The notes beneath the pieces are model-generated. The model had not been told where the DNA came from. It worked only from the letters and a program-made list of their open reading frames with translations, and made no database searches. From positions 1,406,615-1,470,614 of the forward strand of contig NZ_FQUP01000001.1 in the NCBI RefSeq assembly GCF_900129325.1: a DNA stretch of 64,000 bases, written 5' to 3'. Source of the DNA: Kaistia soli DSM 19436 (lineage in GTDB: Bacteria; Pseudomonadota; Alphaproteobacteria; Rhizobiales; Kaistiaceae). This document shows, piece after piece, positions 52,993 to 61,995 of the stretch. Each line of letters begins with the position of its first letter. Within the stretch, counting starts at the first letter, position 1. A program made the translations under genes and the position numbers.

Positions 52993-54062
52993 GGCTGCGG
53001 TGATGCGGGGGCTGTCCGGGCGAGCGCGCGCCGGTAGATCTCGGCGTCCCAGTTGAACAATTCACGCTCCTCGTCAGCCGAGAGGACCCGCAGTGGCGTG
53101 TTCCCTGCGATCCGGCCCGTCACCTCGGCGAGCGCGCGGGCGAGATCGTCACCTCCGCGCAGCACGTCGCGATGGATCAGCACGCCTTTGCCAGGCACAA
53201 CGAGCAGCATTTGCGGCACCGCGGCGTCGCTGACGAATTCCACCGGCTTCCCGCCCTCGGGCAGGACGGCCACGGCGCTTCCAAGGAAGACGACATGATC
53301 GGGATAGAGCGAACCCTGGCGCGCGATCGCGAGGCGTTCCGGGTCTGTCGCGGTTGCATGCGCGACGGGATCTGCCGGCAGGCGCCAGTTGGAGCCATCG
53401 GCAAGCTCGGCGAGGAACGCGGTATCCGCCGGCGGCGCAGCGCGAACCGGCGAGGCAAGCGCGTTCGAGACGCGGTCAAGCAGGGCGCCGGCCGCACCGA
53501 CATCGTCGGCCGCGACGATGAGGCCGTGATTGCCCAACGTCACGACATTGGTGCCGGGGTTTGCTGCGGCTTGGATCGCGCGGGCGAGCGGCAGGCCGGG
53601 CTTCAGATAGGGGATGTGACAGTGGATGACGTCGCCGAGCGGGCGGAGACGTTCGGCAATGACGTCTGCTGCGTCGGCGCGGACGGCGAGCGCCACGGTC
53701 TCGATGCAGTGGACATGCAGCACGACGGCAAACGGAACGACCGCATGCACCGACGTTTCGACAGAGGGGCGAAGGCCGAGCAGGTTCTCGTCTGGAATGA
53801 TGAAATCGGTTGCCTTGGCGGCGCGCGGATCATTGGCTTCGACGGCGGCGGTGAGCGGCGCTAGCGCGACCGGAAGGAAGATATCGCGCGTCTCCGCTTC
53901 GGCGAGCCATGTGCCGGAGGCCTTGATCCAGAGGGCGCCATCCTCCTTGAGCGAGGTATTTCCGCCCGCGGCCTGCGTCTTTAGCGGGTCGTGGCCGATG
54001 CGAGCCGATAAGGCGACAAGCGCTTCGAGGCGCGATGATCCGGCCACATCAAAACTCCGCAC
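52989..54062 (-). CDS. class II aldolase/adducin family protein
   Basis: The protein has 357 residues. The class II aldolase core shows TQAAGGNTSLKEDGALWIKASGTWL, the metal-binding HVHCIE and a later LGNHGLIVAADD, so Zn ligands appear intact. It would cleave or epimerise a phosphorylated ketose. It is a second aldolase in this locus, besides the bifunctional rhaD. The start is GTG 54062 without a clear ribosome site. It sits between a transporter hairpin (54079-54107) and the first kinase, where Rhizobium leguminosarum has the mutarotase rhaU. Confidence 0.83.
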   Translation of the reverse strand: MRSFDVAGSSRLEALVALSARIGHDPLKTQAAGGNTSLKEDGALWIKASGTWLAEAETRDIFLPVALAPLTAAVEANDPRAAKATDFIIPDENLLGLRPSVETSVHAVVPFAVVLHVHCIETVALAVRADAADVIAERLRPLGDVIHCHIPYLKPGLPLARAIQAAANPGTNVVTLGNHGLIVAADDVGAAGALLDRVSNALASPVRAAPPADTAFLAELADGSNWRLPADPVAHATATDPERLAIARQGSLYPDHVVFLGSAVAVLPEGGKPVEFVSDAAVPQMLLVVPGKGVLIHRDVLRGGDDLARALAEVTGRIAGNTPLRVLSADEERELFNWDAEIYRRALARTAPASPQP

Positions 54063-54078
54063 CGTGCTTGCATGGAAA

Positions 54079-54107
54079 CGCGAGGCATGGGGTTGCCATG
54101 CCTCGCG
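54079..54107 (-). terminator. 12-bp hairpin between the sugar-binding protein gene and the aldolase gene
   Basis: CGCGAGGCATGG-GGTTG-CCATGCCTCGCG is a perfect 12-bp stem with a 5-nt loop, 16 nt after the rhaS stop and inside the operon. On the minus strand it is followed by only a short T-run (TTTCC). It is well placed to protect the transporter mRNA 3' end and to reduce readthrough into the catabolic genes. Confidence 0.65.
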
Positions 54108-54123
54108 CGCCGGTCAATTCGAA

Positions 54124-55227
54124 CTAGAAGTCGAACTGGCCGATATTGGCCTTGTCGAACACGAACGGTGCGCCGAGCAGGATCTCGGAGCCGTTCACGA
54201 CCTGCAGCTCGCCGAGCTTGCCGGCCTTCACGGACGTGTCGCCCGGCTTCAGGGTGCCGTCGGCGGCGGCGCGCAGCACATAAGCTGCCGCATAGCCGAG
54301 ATCGACGGGATTCCACAGAACGACCGACTTGACGCAGTCCTTCTCGACATAGGGCTTCATCGCATTCGGCGTGGCGAGGCCGACGACAGCGACCTTGCCG
54401 CACTGGCCGGCCTGCGTGACGGCCTCGGCCGAGGCCGGGGTCGCGACGGAGGTCATGCCGACGATGCCCTTCAGCTGATCACCATATTTGTTGATCAGCG
54501 TGGTGGCCTGGTTGAACGACAGGACGTTGTCTTCCTGGGCCTCGACCGTCTCCAGCCACTTCAGGTTGGGATGGCACTTCTCGGCATAGGCGCTCATCTC
54601 GGCGATCCAGCGCGCCTGGTTCGGCGTGGTGAAGGTCGAGGTGACGATCGCGAACGAGCCGTCCTCGCCGATTTCCTTGGCGAGCGAGTCGATCATCGTC
54701 TTGCCGATGCCATTGAACTCGGCCTGGTTGACGAACCACTGGCGGGCGTCGGGGGTCGAATTCGCGTCATAGCCGACGACGTTGATGCCGGCTGCCAGCG
54801 CCTTCTTCAGGACCGGGGCGATCGCGACCGGATCGTTGGCGGCGAACAAGATGCCGTCGACGCCCGAGGTCACATAGTTGTCGATGAAGGTGATCTGCTC
54901 GTCGATATTGGCCTTGGTCGGGCCGTCGGTCTTGGCATCCACATTGCCAAGTTCCTTGGCGGCGTCGGCGATGCCCTTCGACGTGGCATTGAAATAGCCG
55001 ATGCCGATCAGCTTCGGAATGTCGACGACGGTAATCTTCTTGCCGTTGCGATCCGGCGGATTGGTCGGGACGCCGCCGTCATAGGGCTTGGCGGCGACCG
55101 TGCCGGGGGTGCCATCGCAGGCGAGTGGGCTGGTCGGCAGATCGTCGCCGCCGGTCCACGATGCCGCGTAGGCGGCCGAGCTGGCCAAGACCAGGCCAGC
55201 TGCGAGCAACACTGTCTTCTTCTTCAT
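54124..55227 (-). CDS. rhaS: rhamnose ABC transporter substrate-binding protein
   Basis: The protein has 367 residues: a signal peptide (KKKTVLLAAGLVLASSAAYA) and a periplasmic-binding type 1 sugar fold (GIGYFNATSKGIADAAKELG, NYVTSGVDGILFAANDPVAIAPVLKKALAAGINVVGYDAN). It resembles rhamnose/AI-2-type binding proteins and completes the transporter with the two permeases and the double ATPase upstream. I chose ATG 55227 (MKKKTVLL) because AGGAGG lies 8 nt before it; ATG 55233 is also possible. It is the last transporter gene; a strong hairpin follows. Confidence 0.87.
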   Translation of the reverse strand: MKKKTVLLAAGLVLASSAAYAASWTGGDDLPTSPLACDGTPGTVAAKPYDGGVPTNPPDRNGKKITVVDIPKLIGIGYFNATSKGIADAAKELGNVDAKTDGPTKANIDEQITFIDNYVTSGVDGILFAANDPVAIAPVLKKALAAGINVVGYDANSTPDARQWFVNQAEFNGIGKTMIDSLAKEIGEDGSFAIVTSTFTTPNQARWIAEMSAYAEKCHPNLKWLETVEAQEDNVLSFNQATTLINKYGDQLKGIVGMTSVATPASAEAVTQAGQCGKVAVVGLATPNAMKPYVEKDCVKSVVLWNPVDLGYAAAYVLRAAADGTLKPGDTSVKAGKLGELQVVNGSEILLGAPFVFDKANIGQFDF

Positions 55228-55300
55228 GTTCATCTCCTCCTCGAACATGTTTCGGTGGAGCCGTTGTCGGCGAGGCTCCTTCTCCCGCAGTCGTCTATGA

Positions 55301-56251
55301 TCAGCCGTCGCCGTTGCGGCTGAAGAGGTTGGTCGCCAGGATGGCGAGGATCAGGACAAGGCCGATGACGACGATGGTGCCGTCACCCTTGACGCCCGAA
55401 AGGGCGAGACCGTTCTTGAGCGCCTGGACGAGGATCAGACCGACCACCGTGCCGATGATGGTACCGCGGCCGCCGAAGATCGACGTGCCGCCGAGTACCA
55501 CCGCCGTGATGACGTCGAGTTCGACGCCCGTGCCCATGTCCGAACGCGTCGTCGAGACGCGCGAGACGAAGATCACCGCGGCAAGGCCCGAAATCAGGCC
55601 GGCGCCGGTGTAGATCAGCAGCTTGGTGCGATCGACATTGATGCCCGAGAAGCGCGCGGCGGTCTCGTTGGCGCCAACTGCATAGGTGGCGCGGCCGAAT
55701 GTGGTGAGGCCGAGGATCGCAGCGGCGATGATCGCGAAGATCACCAGGATCCAGAGCTGGGTCGGTACGCCGAGCACTTCGCCCTGGCCGAGCACGAAGA
55801 ACCAGTCCGGATAACCGCGCACGGAGCGCGCCTGGCTGATGCCTTCGGCAAGGCCGCGATAGAGCGCCAGCGTCGCGAGCGTGGCGATCAGCGGTGGCAC
55901 CTTGAAGCGTGTGATGATCAGCCCGTTGATCAGCCCGGCGATGCCGCCGACGACGATGGCCAGGACCATCGCGACCGGCAGCGGCAGGCCGAGATTGTGC
56001 CAGAACACCCCAAGCAGGATGGCGCAGAGGCCGAGGATCGATCCGACGGAAAGGTCGATGCCGCCGGTGATGATGACGAAGGTCATCGGCAAGGCGATCA
56101 GCCCGACCTCCGCCATCAGGCGACCCTGGTTCAGGATATTGGCCGTGGTGAAGAACTTGTCGGACTGCTGCGCCAGCAGGAACAGCACGACGATCAGGAG
56201 GAAGCCGAGCACGGCCTCATGGCGCAGGAAGGAACGGAGCGTCATGGTCAT
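55301..56251 (-). CDS. rhaQ: rhamnose ABC transporter permease (second)
   Basis: The protein has 316 residues, about nine hydrophobic helices, and belongs to the BPD_transp_2 family of sugar permeases. It shows FVIITGGIDLSVGSILGLCAILLG, TRFKVPPLIATLATLALYRGLAEG, VGANETAARFSGINVDRTKLLIYTGAGL and GTSIFGGRGTIIGTVVGLILVQALKNGL. The true start is ATG 56251 (or 56245), 5 nt after the stop of the preceding permease; the long upstream open frame is a shadow of that gene. It pairs with the first permease to form the channel. Confidence 0.9.
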   Translation of the reverse strand: MTMTLRSFLRHEAVLGFLLIVVLFLLAQQSDKFFTTANILNQGRLMAEVGLIALPMTFVIITGGIDLSVGSILGLCAILLGVFWHNLGLPLPVAMVLAIVVGGIAGLINGLIITRFKVPPLIATLATLALYRGLAEGISQARSVRGYPDWFFVLGQGEVLGVPTQLWILVIFAIIAAAILGLTTFGRATYAVGANETAARFSGINVDRTKLLIYTGAGLISGLAAVIFVSRVSTTRSDMGTGVELDVITAVVLGGTSIFGGRGTIIGTVVGLILVQALKNGLALSGVKGDGTIVVIGLVLILAILATNLFSRNGDG

Positions 56252-56256
56252 GGCGA

Positions 56257-57243
56257 TCACTTGACCCCGCGGCGGCGGGCCATGTCGGCGAGCACGGTGG
56301 CGAGGATCAGGAGACCCTGCACCGAGCGCAGCCAATAGGCCGAAACATTGAGGAAGATCAGCGAGGAGCCGATCGCGGCGAAAAGGATGGCGGCAAGCGT
56401 CGAGCCGACCACGGTGCCGGTGCCGCCGAGGATCGAGACGCCGCCGACGACCGAAGCCGTGATGACCGTGAGCTCGAGGCCGGCTGGAACGGTCGACTGG
56501 ATCACCTGCAGCTGTGTCGCGAACAGAATCGCCGCGATGCCGGCGAAGAAGCCGTGGATGGCGAAAATCGCGACCGTCGAACGCTCGACGCGGATGCCGG
56601 CGACGCGCGCCGCTTCCGGATTGCCGCCAATCGCATAGATCGATCGGCCAAAGGCGGTGTAGCGCATGAACATCGCCGCGACGATCGTCAGGCCGAGCAT
56701 GAACCAGACGGGCGAGGGGACGCCGAACAGGCGGAATTGCGCGATCAGGAAATCGGGCGGCAGGTTGGTGATCCAGGCACCTCCGGTCAGGCTGATCAGC
56801 CCGCCTTTGAGGATCGAAAGCATGCCGAGCGTCACGACGATCGAGGGGATGCGCACATAGGCGACGAGCGCGCCGATCAGCGAGGTGATGACCATGCCGA
56901 CTACGATCGGCGCGCACCAGGCAATCCAGATCGGATAGCCGTTGACCGCCAGCGTTCCCGCGATCGTGGCGAGCACGCCGATCAGCGATCCGACGGAGAC
57001 GTCGATGTGACCGGAGATGATCACCATCGACATGCCGATCGCGGCGACGGCGATATAGGCATTGCCGCTGAAGATGCTGGTGAGATTGGTCTGGCTGACG
57101 AAGCGTGGCGCGATGAAGCCGACCACGATGAACAGCGCGACGATCGCGGCGAGGATGATGAATTCCTGGCCATAAGTGCCGATTGTCCGCGCGAAGACGC
57201 CTGTCGAGGCCGAGCGACGCGGAGCGGCGATGTCGAGGCTCAT
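56257..57243 (-). CDS. rhaP: rhamnose ABC transporter permease (first)
   Basis: The protein has 328 residues and the same BPD_transp_2 family: MVIISGHIDVSVGSLIGVLATIAG, VRIPSIVVTLGMLSILKGGLI, IGGNPEAARVAGIRVERSTVAIFAIHGFFAG and GVSILGGTGTVVGSTLAAILFAAIGSSL. About nine membrane helices are predicted. ATG 57243 overlaps the ATPase stop (ATGA). It forms the rhamnose channel with the second permease. Confidence 0.9.
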   Translation of the reverse strand: MSLDIAAPRRSASTGVFARTIGTYGQEFIILAAIVALFIVVGFIAPRFVSQTNLTSIFSGNAYIAVAAIGMSMVIISGHIDVSVGSLIGVLATIAGTLAVNGYPIWIAWCAPIVVGMVITSLIGALVAYVRIPSIVVTLGMLSILKGGLISLTGGAWITNLPPDFLIAQFRLFGVPSPVWFMLGLTIVAAMFMRYTAFGRSIYAIGGNPEAARVAGIRVERSTVAIFAIHGFFAGIAAILFATQLQVIQSTVPAGLELTVITASVVGGVSILGGTGTVVGSTLAAILFAAIGSSLIFLNVSAYWLRSVQGLLILATVLADMARRRGVK

Positions 57244-58802
57244 GGCGCGCTCCCTGCCTGTTCGGCGCGGCCATGCGCGGCGCCGGCGTGGGTCATGGCC
57301 GCGCCGACGACGTCAGGCGTCGCCTCGCTGCGGTCGAAGGTCTTGACCATGCGGCCACCATTCATGACGAGGATACGATCGCTCATGCCAAGCACTTCGG
57401 GCAACTCGCTCGAGATCATGATGACCGCGAGCCCTTCCCCGGCGAGCTTGCACATCAGCGCGTGGATTTCCGATTTGGCGCCGACGTCGATACCGCGCGT
57501 CGGTTCGTCCATGATCAGGACCTTCGGATTGGTCGCGACCCATTTGGCGAGCACGACCTTCTGCTGGTTGCCACCCGAAAGCTGGCCGGCGCGCTGCTCG
57601 GGGCCGCGGGCGCGGATGCCGAACCGGGCGATGGCATCGCGGGCCATGGAGGATTCGAGCGCCCGGTTGACGATCGAGGCCCTGGAGATGCGGGAGAGCA
57701 GCGCCATCGAGACGTTCTCGCGGATGGTCTGCGCCTTGACGAGGCCCTGCAGCCCGCGATCCTCGGGCACATAGGCGATGCCGATGTCGCGCGCCTGCCG
57801 CGGGCTTCGGATCGTGACAGGTTCGCCGTTGAGCAGGATCTCGCCGGAGGTCGCCGGCGTGATGCCGAAGATGGTGAGCGCGAGTTCGGTGCGCCCCGAC
57901 CCGACGAGGCCGGCGATGCCGAGGATCTCTCCGGCGCGCAGGACCAGCGAGATGTCCTGCACCTCGTCCTTGAACGAGACGTTGCGAAGCTCCAGCACCG
58001 GCGCGCCGATCGGCACCGTGACCTTGGGGAACAGCTGGTCGATCGAGCGGCCCACCATCATCGAGACGAGGGCGGCATCGTCGACCTCGCCGATCGGCCG
58101 TGTGCCGATCAGCGCGCCGTCGCGGAGCACCGTGACGCGATCGGCCAGCGCAAAAATCTCCGGCATGCGGTGGCTGATATAGATGATGGCGACGCCGCGC
58201 GCCCGGAGGCGCCGCACGACGTCCAGCAGCCGCCGAACATCGGCGTCGGCAAGCGAGGCGGTCGGCTCATCCATGATGAGCAGCCGTGCGTCCTGCGACA
58301 GAGCCTTGGCGATCTCGACGCGCTGCCGATTGGCAACGGAAAGCCCGCCGACCCGGGCATCGACGTCGAGATCGGGGCTGTCGAGATCATCGAGCAGGGC
58401 GCGGGCGCGGCGGCGCATCTCGTTCCAGTCGAGCGCCATGCCGGTGCGCGGTGCGTGACCGATGAAGATGTTCTCGGCCACGGTCATATCGGGGAACAGC
58501 AGCAGTTCCTGGTAGACGGTGGCGATGCCGGCGTTGCGGGCGTCGCGCGGCGCGGAAAAGGCGACAGGCGCCCCGTTGACAGTCAGCTCGCCGCCCTCGT
58601 CGGGATGATGGAAGCCGGACAGGATCTTGATCAGCGTCGACTTCCCGGCACCGTTCTCGCCGAGCAGGGCGTGAACCTCGCCGCGGCGGACGTCAAAATC
58701 GACGTTCTTGAGAACCTTGATGCCGCCGAAGGTCTTCGAGATGTTGCGGAGCTGGACGAGCGGCGTGGCCGATGCGTCCTCCGTCGCGAGGGTGGTGGTC
58801 AT
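57240..58802 (-). CDS. rhaT: rhamnose ABC transporter ATP-binding protein (two ATPase domains)
   Basis: The protein has 520 residues and tandem ABC domains. The first has Walker A LLGENGAGKSTLIKIL, signature LSVANRQRVEIAKALS and Walker B LLIMDEPTASL. The second has GLVGSGRTELALTIFG in place of a canonical Walker A, signature LSGGNQQKVVLAKWV and Walker B VLIMDEPTRGID. A degenerate second P-loop is usual in sugar importers of this class (RbsA/MglA type). ATG 58802 overlaps the regulator stop by ATGA; the much longer open frame upstream is a shadow. Confidence 0.92.
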   Translation of the reverse strand: MTTTLATEDASATPLVQLRNISKTFGGIKVLKNVDFDVRRGEVHALLGENGAGKSTLIKILSGFHHPDEGGELTVNGAPVAFSAPRDARNAGIATVYQELLLFPDMTVAENIFIGHAPRTGMALDWNEMRRRARALLDDLDSPDLDVDARVGGLSVANRQRVEIAKALSQDARLLIMDEPTASLADADVRRLLDVVRRLRARGVAIIYISHRMPEIFALADRVTVLRDGALIGTRPIGEVDDAALVSMMVGRSIDQLFPKVTVPIGAPVLELRNVSFKDEVQDISLVLRAGEILGIAGLVGSGRTELALTIFGITPATSGEILLNGEPVTIRSPRQARDIGIAYVPEDRGLQGLVKAQTIRENVSMALLSRISRASIVNRALESSMARDAIARFGIRARGPEQRAGQLSGGNQQKVVLAKWVATNPKVLIMDEPTRGIDVGAKSEIHALMCKLAGEGLAVIMISSELPEVLGMSDRILVMNGGRMVKTFDRSEATPDVVGAAMTHAGAAHGRAEQAGSAP

Positions 58803-59608
58803 GGCGTTCCCATTGCCTCGGAGACTTCGTTCTGATCGGGTTCGACGACCAGGAGACGCACCCCTGCCTCGCCGATCAGCTTGGCGTCGCGGTTCTTGAT
58901 GCCGTTGTCGGTGATGATCATCGCAACGCGATCGAGCGCGCAGAGGATGAGCGAGGAGCGGCGTTCGAATTTGGTGGAATCGACAAGAAGGATCAGCTCC
59001 TCCGCCTGGTTGATCAGCTTTTGCTCGGCCTGGATGAGCAGCGGATCGCCTTCCATGATGCCGATCGGGCTGACGCCCTGAGCGCTCATGAACATCCGCC
59101 GCGCATAGAAATTGCGCGTCACGTCGTTCTCGAACGGCGACAGGATCAGGCTCTGCTCGCGATAGACGGCGCCGCCCGGCAGGATGATCGTGTTCTTCGA
59201 GGTGTGGACCAGCGTTTCGGCAATGGCGAAGGAGTTGGTCAGGATCTGCATGCGCCGGCTGGCAAGATGATCGACCATCTGGAAGGTGGTCGTGCCGCCA
59301 TTGATGATGATCGAATCGCCGTCCTCGCACAGATCGACGGCCGCCTTGGCGATCGCGCGCTTCTGGGCGACGTTCATCTGCTCGCTGACCGAGAAATGGC
59401 GCCCGCCGATGCCGACCAGCTGCGGCGGATGCAGCGCTTCAGCGCCCCCGCGCACCTTGTGCAGCTTGCCGTCCTGGTGGAGAGCGTTGATATCGCGGCG
59501 GATCGTCGCCTCGGACGCGCCCGTCAGCTCGACCAATTGGGCGACCGTCACGACCGGACGGTCGGCGATCTCCCCCAGAATGATCCGCTGGCGTTCGATT
59601 TCGTGCAT
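58799..59608 (-). CDS. rhaR: DeoR/GlpR family regulator of the rhamnose locus
   Basis: The protein has 269 residues. The N-terminal DeoR helix-turn-helix (about 1-60) reads RQRIILGEIADRPVVTVAQLVELTGASEATIRRDINALHQDGKLHKVRGGAEAL. The DeoR sensor domain (about 75-250) includes IIINGGTTTFQMVDHL and MFMSAQGVSPIGIMEGD. It is the first gene of the leftward rha operon, as rhaR is in rhizobia. It probably binds the paired palindromes between it and rhaD. ATG 59608 follows GGGAGGGCAC. The likely inducer is a rhamnose-derived phosphosugar. Confidence 0.87.
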   Translation of the reverse strand: MHEIERQRIILGEIADRPVVTVAQLVELTGASEATIRRDINALHQDGKLHKVRGGAEALHPPQLVGIGGRHFSVSEQMNVAQKRAIAKAAVDLCEDGDSIIINGGTTTFQMVDHLASRRMQILTNSFAIAETLVHTSKNTIILPGGAVYREQSLILSPFENDVTRNFYARRMFMSAQGVSPIGIMEGDPLLIQAEQKLINQAEELILLVDSTKFERRSSLILCALDRVAMIITDNGIKNRDAKLIGEAGVRLLVVEPDQNEVSEAMGTP

Positions 59609-59679
59609 GTGCCCTCCCAGACGGCCTGATCTTGCAGGCACGTGAAGCTGTGTCAATCAATTTCGATCAAAACCACTTA

Positions 59680-59694
59680 TACTGCGTCGCAGCA
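59680..59694. promoter_or_regulatory. rha operator palindrome, site 1
   Basis: TACTGCG-T-CGCAGCA is a 15-bp palindrome with one mismatched pair, 72 nt upstream of the rhaR ATG. It overlaps a TTATACT sequence that could be a promoter -10. It closely resembles site 2 (59732-59746); the centres are 52 bp apart. Confidence 0.65.
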
Positions 59695-59731
59695 AGGCTC
59701 TATCGCGCCGCAGCAGCGGCAATTTTGAGCG

Positions 59732-59746
59732 TATTGCGACGCAATA
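59732..59746. promoter_or_regulatory. rha operator palindrome, site 2
   Basis: TATTGCG-A-CGCAATA is a perfect 15-bp palindrome about 150 nt upstream of the rhaD ATG. Together with site 1 it forms a pair in the divergent rhaR-rhaD region, a likely target of the DeoR-type regulator encoded alongside. Confidence 0.68.
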
Positions 59747-59898
59747 TGACCGTTTGTGATCGCGCATGATTGACAAGGCGCGCGTCGCCTGAGAAAGCTT
59801 GGGCATCCGACCGCCCCGACATCCGTCGTGGCGCGTCTTTGCGTGTCGGCAGGGCGAGGTTCCAGCCGGCTTGGCTTCGAAAGCGGGCATTTCCGATC

Positions 59899-61995
59899 AT
59901 GACAGGCACTTCACACCTTCTCGACAATCGCTGGGACGATGCCAAAACGGCCGGAATGAACGAGTCCGAGCTGCTGCTCTATCGGTCAAATCTGCTCGGA
60001 TCCGACAAGCGCATCACCAATTTCGGCGGTGGCAACACATCGGCGAAGGTGACGGAGAAGGACCCGCTCACGGGCGAGGATGTCACGGTCCTCTGGGTCA
60101 AGGGCTCGGGCGGCGATGTCGGCTCGATCAAGCTTGACGGTTTCGCGACCCTCTACCAGTCGAAGCTCGAGGCGCTGAAAGGCATCTATCGCGGCCTTGC
60201 CTATGAGGACGAGATGGTGGGGCTGCTGCCGCACTGCACCTTCAACCTCAATCCGCGCGCTGCATCGATCGACACGCCGCTGCATGCCTATGTGCCCTAC
60301 ACGCATGTCGATCACATGCATCCCGACGCGATCATCGCCATCGCGGCGTCGAAGAACTCCAAGGAGCTGACCAAGCTCATTTATGGCGACGAGATCGGCT
60401 GGCTGCCTTGGAAGCGGCCCGGCTTCGAGCTCGGCCTCCGGCTGTCGAAATTCGCCAATGAGAACCCCAACGCCAAGGGCGTGGTTCTGGAAAGCCATGG
60501 CCTCTTCACCTGGGCTGACAATGCCAAGGATTGCTACGAGCTGACGCTCGAGATCATCAACAAGGCGATCGCATGGTTCGCCAAGGAGACCGAAGGCAAG
60601 GCGATCTTTGGCGGGGCGGTCGCAAGCTCGGCCGATGCCGAGAAGCGCCGCGCCATCGCCGCGCGCCTGATGCCCGAAATTCGGGGCCGCATCGGCAAGA
60701 CGGAATCGAAGATCGGCCATTTTGACGATCAGCCGGCGGTGCTCGAATTCGTCAATTCGGCCAATCTGAAGCCGCTGGCGGCGCTCGGCACGTCCTGCCC
60801 GGACCATTTCCTGCGCACGAAGATCCGCCCGCTGGTGCTCGACTATGATCCGGCTGCAGACAATATCGACGCGGTGATCGCCGGCCTCGACGCGGCGCTC
60901 GACGCCTATCGCGCCGACTACGCGGCGTATTACGAGCGCTGCAAGCATCCCGACAGCCCGGCGATGCGCGATCCGAACGCCGTCGTCTATCTCGTCCCCG
61001 GCGTCGGCATGATCACCTTTGCCCGCGACAAGGCGACGGCCCGCATCTCGGGCGAGTTCTATGTCAACGCCATCAACGTGATGCGCGGCGCCTCGACCGT
61101 CTCGACCTATGTCGGTCTCGACGAGCAGGAGGCGTTCGACATCGAATACTGGCTGCTGGAGGAAGCGAAGCTCCAGCGGATGCCGAAGCCGAAGAGCCTC
61201 GCGGGCCGCATTGCTTTCATCACCGGCGGCGCGGGCGGCATCGGCTCGGCGACGGCGGCGCGCTATCTGCGCGAGGGCGCGGTGGTGATGATCGCCGATA
61301 TAGACCAGAAGGCGCTCGACGACACCGTCGCCTCGTTTGGCAGGGCTTTCGGCAAGGACAATATCCGCGGCGTGATCGCCAATGTGACCAGCGAGAGCGA
61401 TGTCGAGAAGGCGTTCGACGAAACGCTGCTCGCCTTCGGCGGAATCGACATTCTCGTTTCCAATGCCGGCATCTCCTCGGCGGCGCCCTTCGAGGAAACG
61501 ACGCTTGAGACTTGGGATCGCAACATCGCGATCCTCGCCACCGGCTATTTCCTCGTCTCGCGCTCCGCCTATCGGATCATGAAGACGCAGAAGCTCGGCG
61601 GCTCGATCGTCTTCATCGCCTCGAAGAACGGCCTGGCCGCTTCGGCCGGCGCTTCCGCCTACTGCACCGCCAAGGCGGCCGAGATTCATCTCGCCCGCTG
61701 CCTGGCGCTCGAAGGGGCGCCGTTCGGCATCCGCGTCAACACGATCAATCCGGATGCGGTGCTGCGCGGCTCGAAGATCTGGCAGGGCGAATGGCGCCAG
61801 CAGCGCGCCGAGTCCAACAAGATCGGCGAGGACGACCTCGAGGAATTCTACCGCAATCGTTCGCTTCTGAAGCGGAGCGTGTTCCCGGACGATATCGCCG
61901 AGGCCGCCTTCTTCTTTGCCGCCGATCTTTCAGCCAAGTCGACCGGCAACATCATCAATGTGGATGCAGGTAACGCCATCAGCTTCACCCGCTGA
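59899..61995 (+). CDS. rhaD: bifunctional rhamnulose-1-phosphate aldolase / short-chain dehydrogenase
   Basis: The protein has 698 residues. Residues ~1-430 form a class II aldolase domain (ITNFGGGNTSAKV, VLWVKGSGGDVG, HTHVDHMHPDAI-like YTHVDHMHPD, ESHGLFTWAD) that splits rhamnulose 1-phosphate into DHAP and L-lactaldehyde. Residues ~435-698 form an SDR domain (FITGGAGGIGSATAARYL, SNAGISSAAPFEE, AYCTAKAAEIHLARC with Tyr/Lys) that presumably oxidises the lactaldehyde. Such fusions (also called RhaEW) are common in rhizobia. ATG 59899 (MTGTSHLLDNRWDDAK) is chosen from similarity of the N-terminus; no strong ribosome site is seen. Confidence 0.93.
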   Translation: MTGTSHLLDNRWDDAKTAGMNESELLLYRSNLLGSDKRITNFGGGNTSAKVTEKDPLTGEDVTVLWVKGSGGDVGSIKLDGFATLYQSKLEALKGIYRGLAYEDEMVGLLPHCTFNLNPRAASIDTPLHAYVPYTHVDHMHPDAIIAIAASKNSKELTKLIYGDEIGWLPWKRPGFELGLRLSKFANENPNAKGVVLESHGLFTWADNAKDCYELTLEIINKAIAWFAKETEGKAIFGGAVASSADAEKRRAIAARLMPEIRGRIGKTESKIGHFDDQPAVLEFVNSANLKPLAALGTSCPDHFLRTKIRPLVLDYDPAADNIDAVIAGLDAALDAYRADYAAYYERCKHPDSPAMRDPNAVVYLVPGVGMITFARDKATARISGEFYVNAINVMRGASTVSTYVGLDEQEAFDIEYWLLEEAKLQRMPKPKSLAGRIAFITGGAGGIGSATAARYLREGAVVMIADIDQKALDDTVASFGRAFGKDNIRGVIANVTSESDVEKAFDETLLAFGGIDILVSNAGISSAAPFEETTLETWDRNIAILATGYFLVSRSAYRIMKTQKLGGSIVFIASKNGLAASAGASAYCTAKAAEIHLARCLALEGAPFGIRVNTINPDAVLRGSKIWQGEWRQQRAESNKIGEDDLEEFYRNRSLLKRSVFPDDIAEAAFFFAADLSAKSTGNIINVDAGNAISFTR

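Noticed and set aside
56252-57274. N-terminal extension that would make rhaQ a 657-residue fusion
   Set aside because: The extension is an out-of-frame, Arg-rich reading of rhaP; true permease similarity begins at ATG 56251.
58803-59330. N-terminal extension of the rhaT ATPase
   Set aside because: It overlaps the DeoR regulator in another frame; ABC similarity starts right after ATG 58802, which overlaps the regulator stop as expected in this operon.
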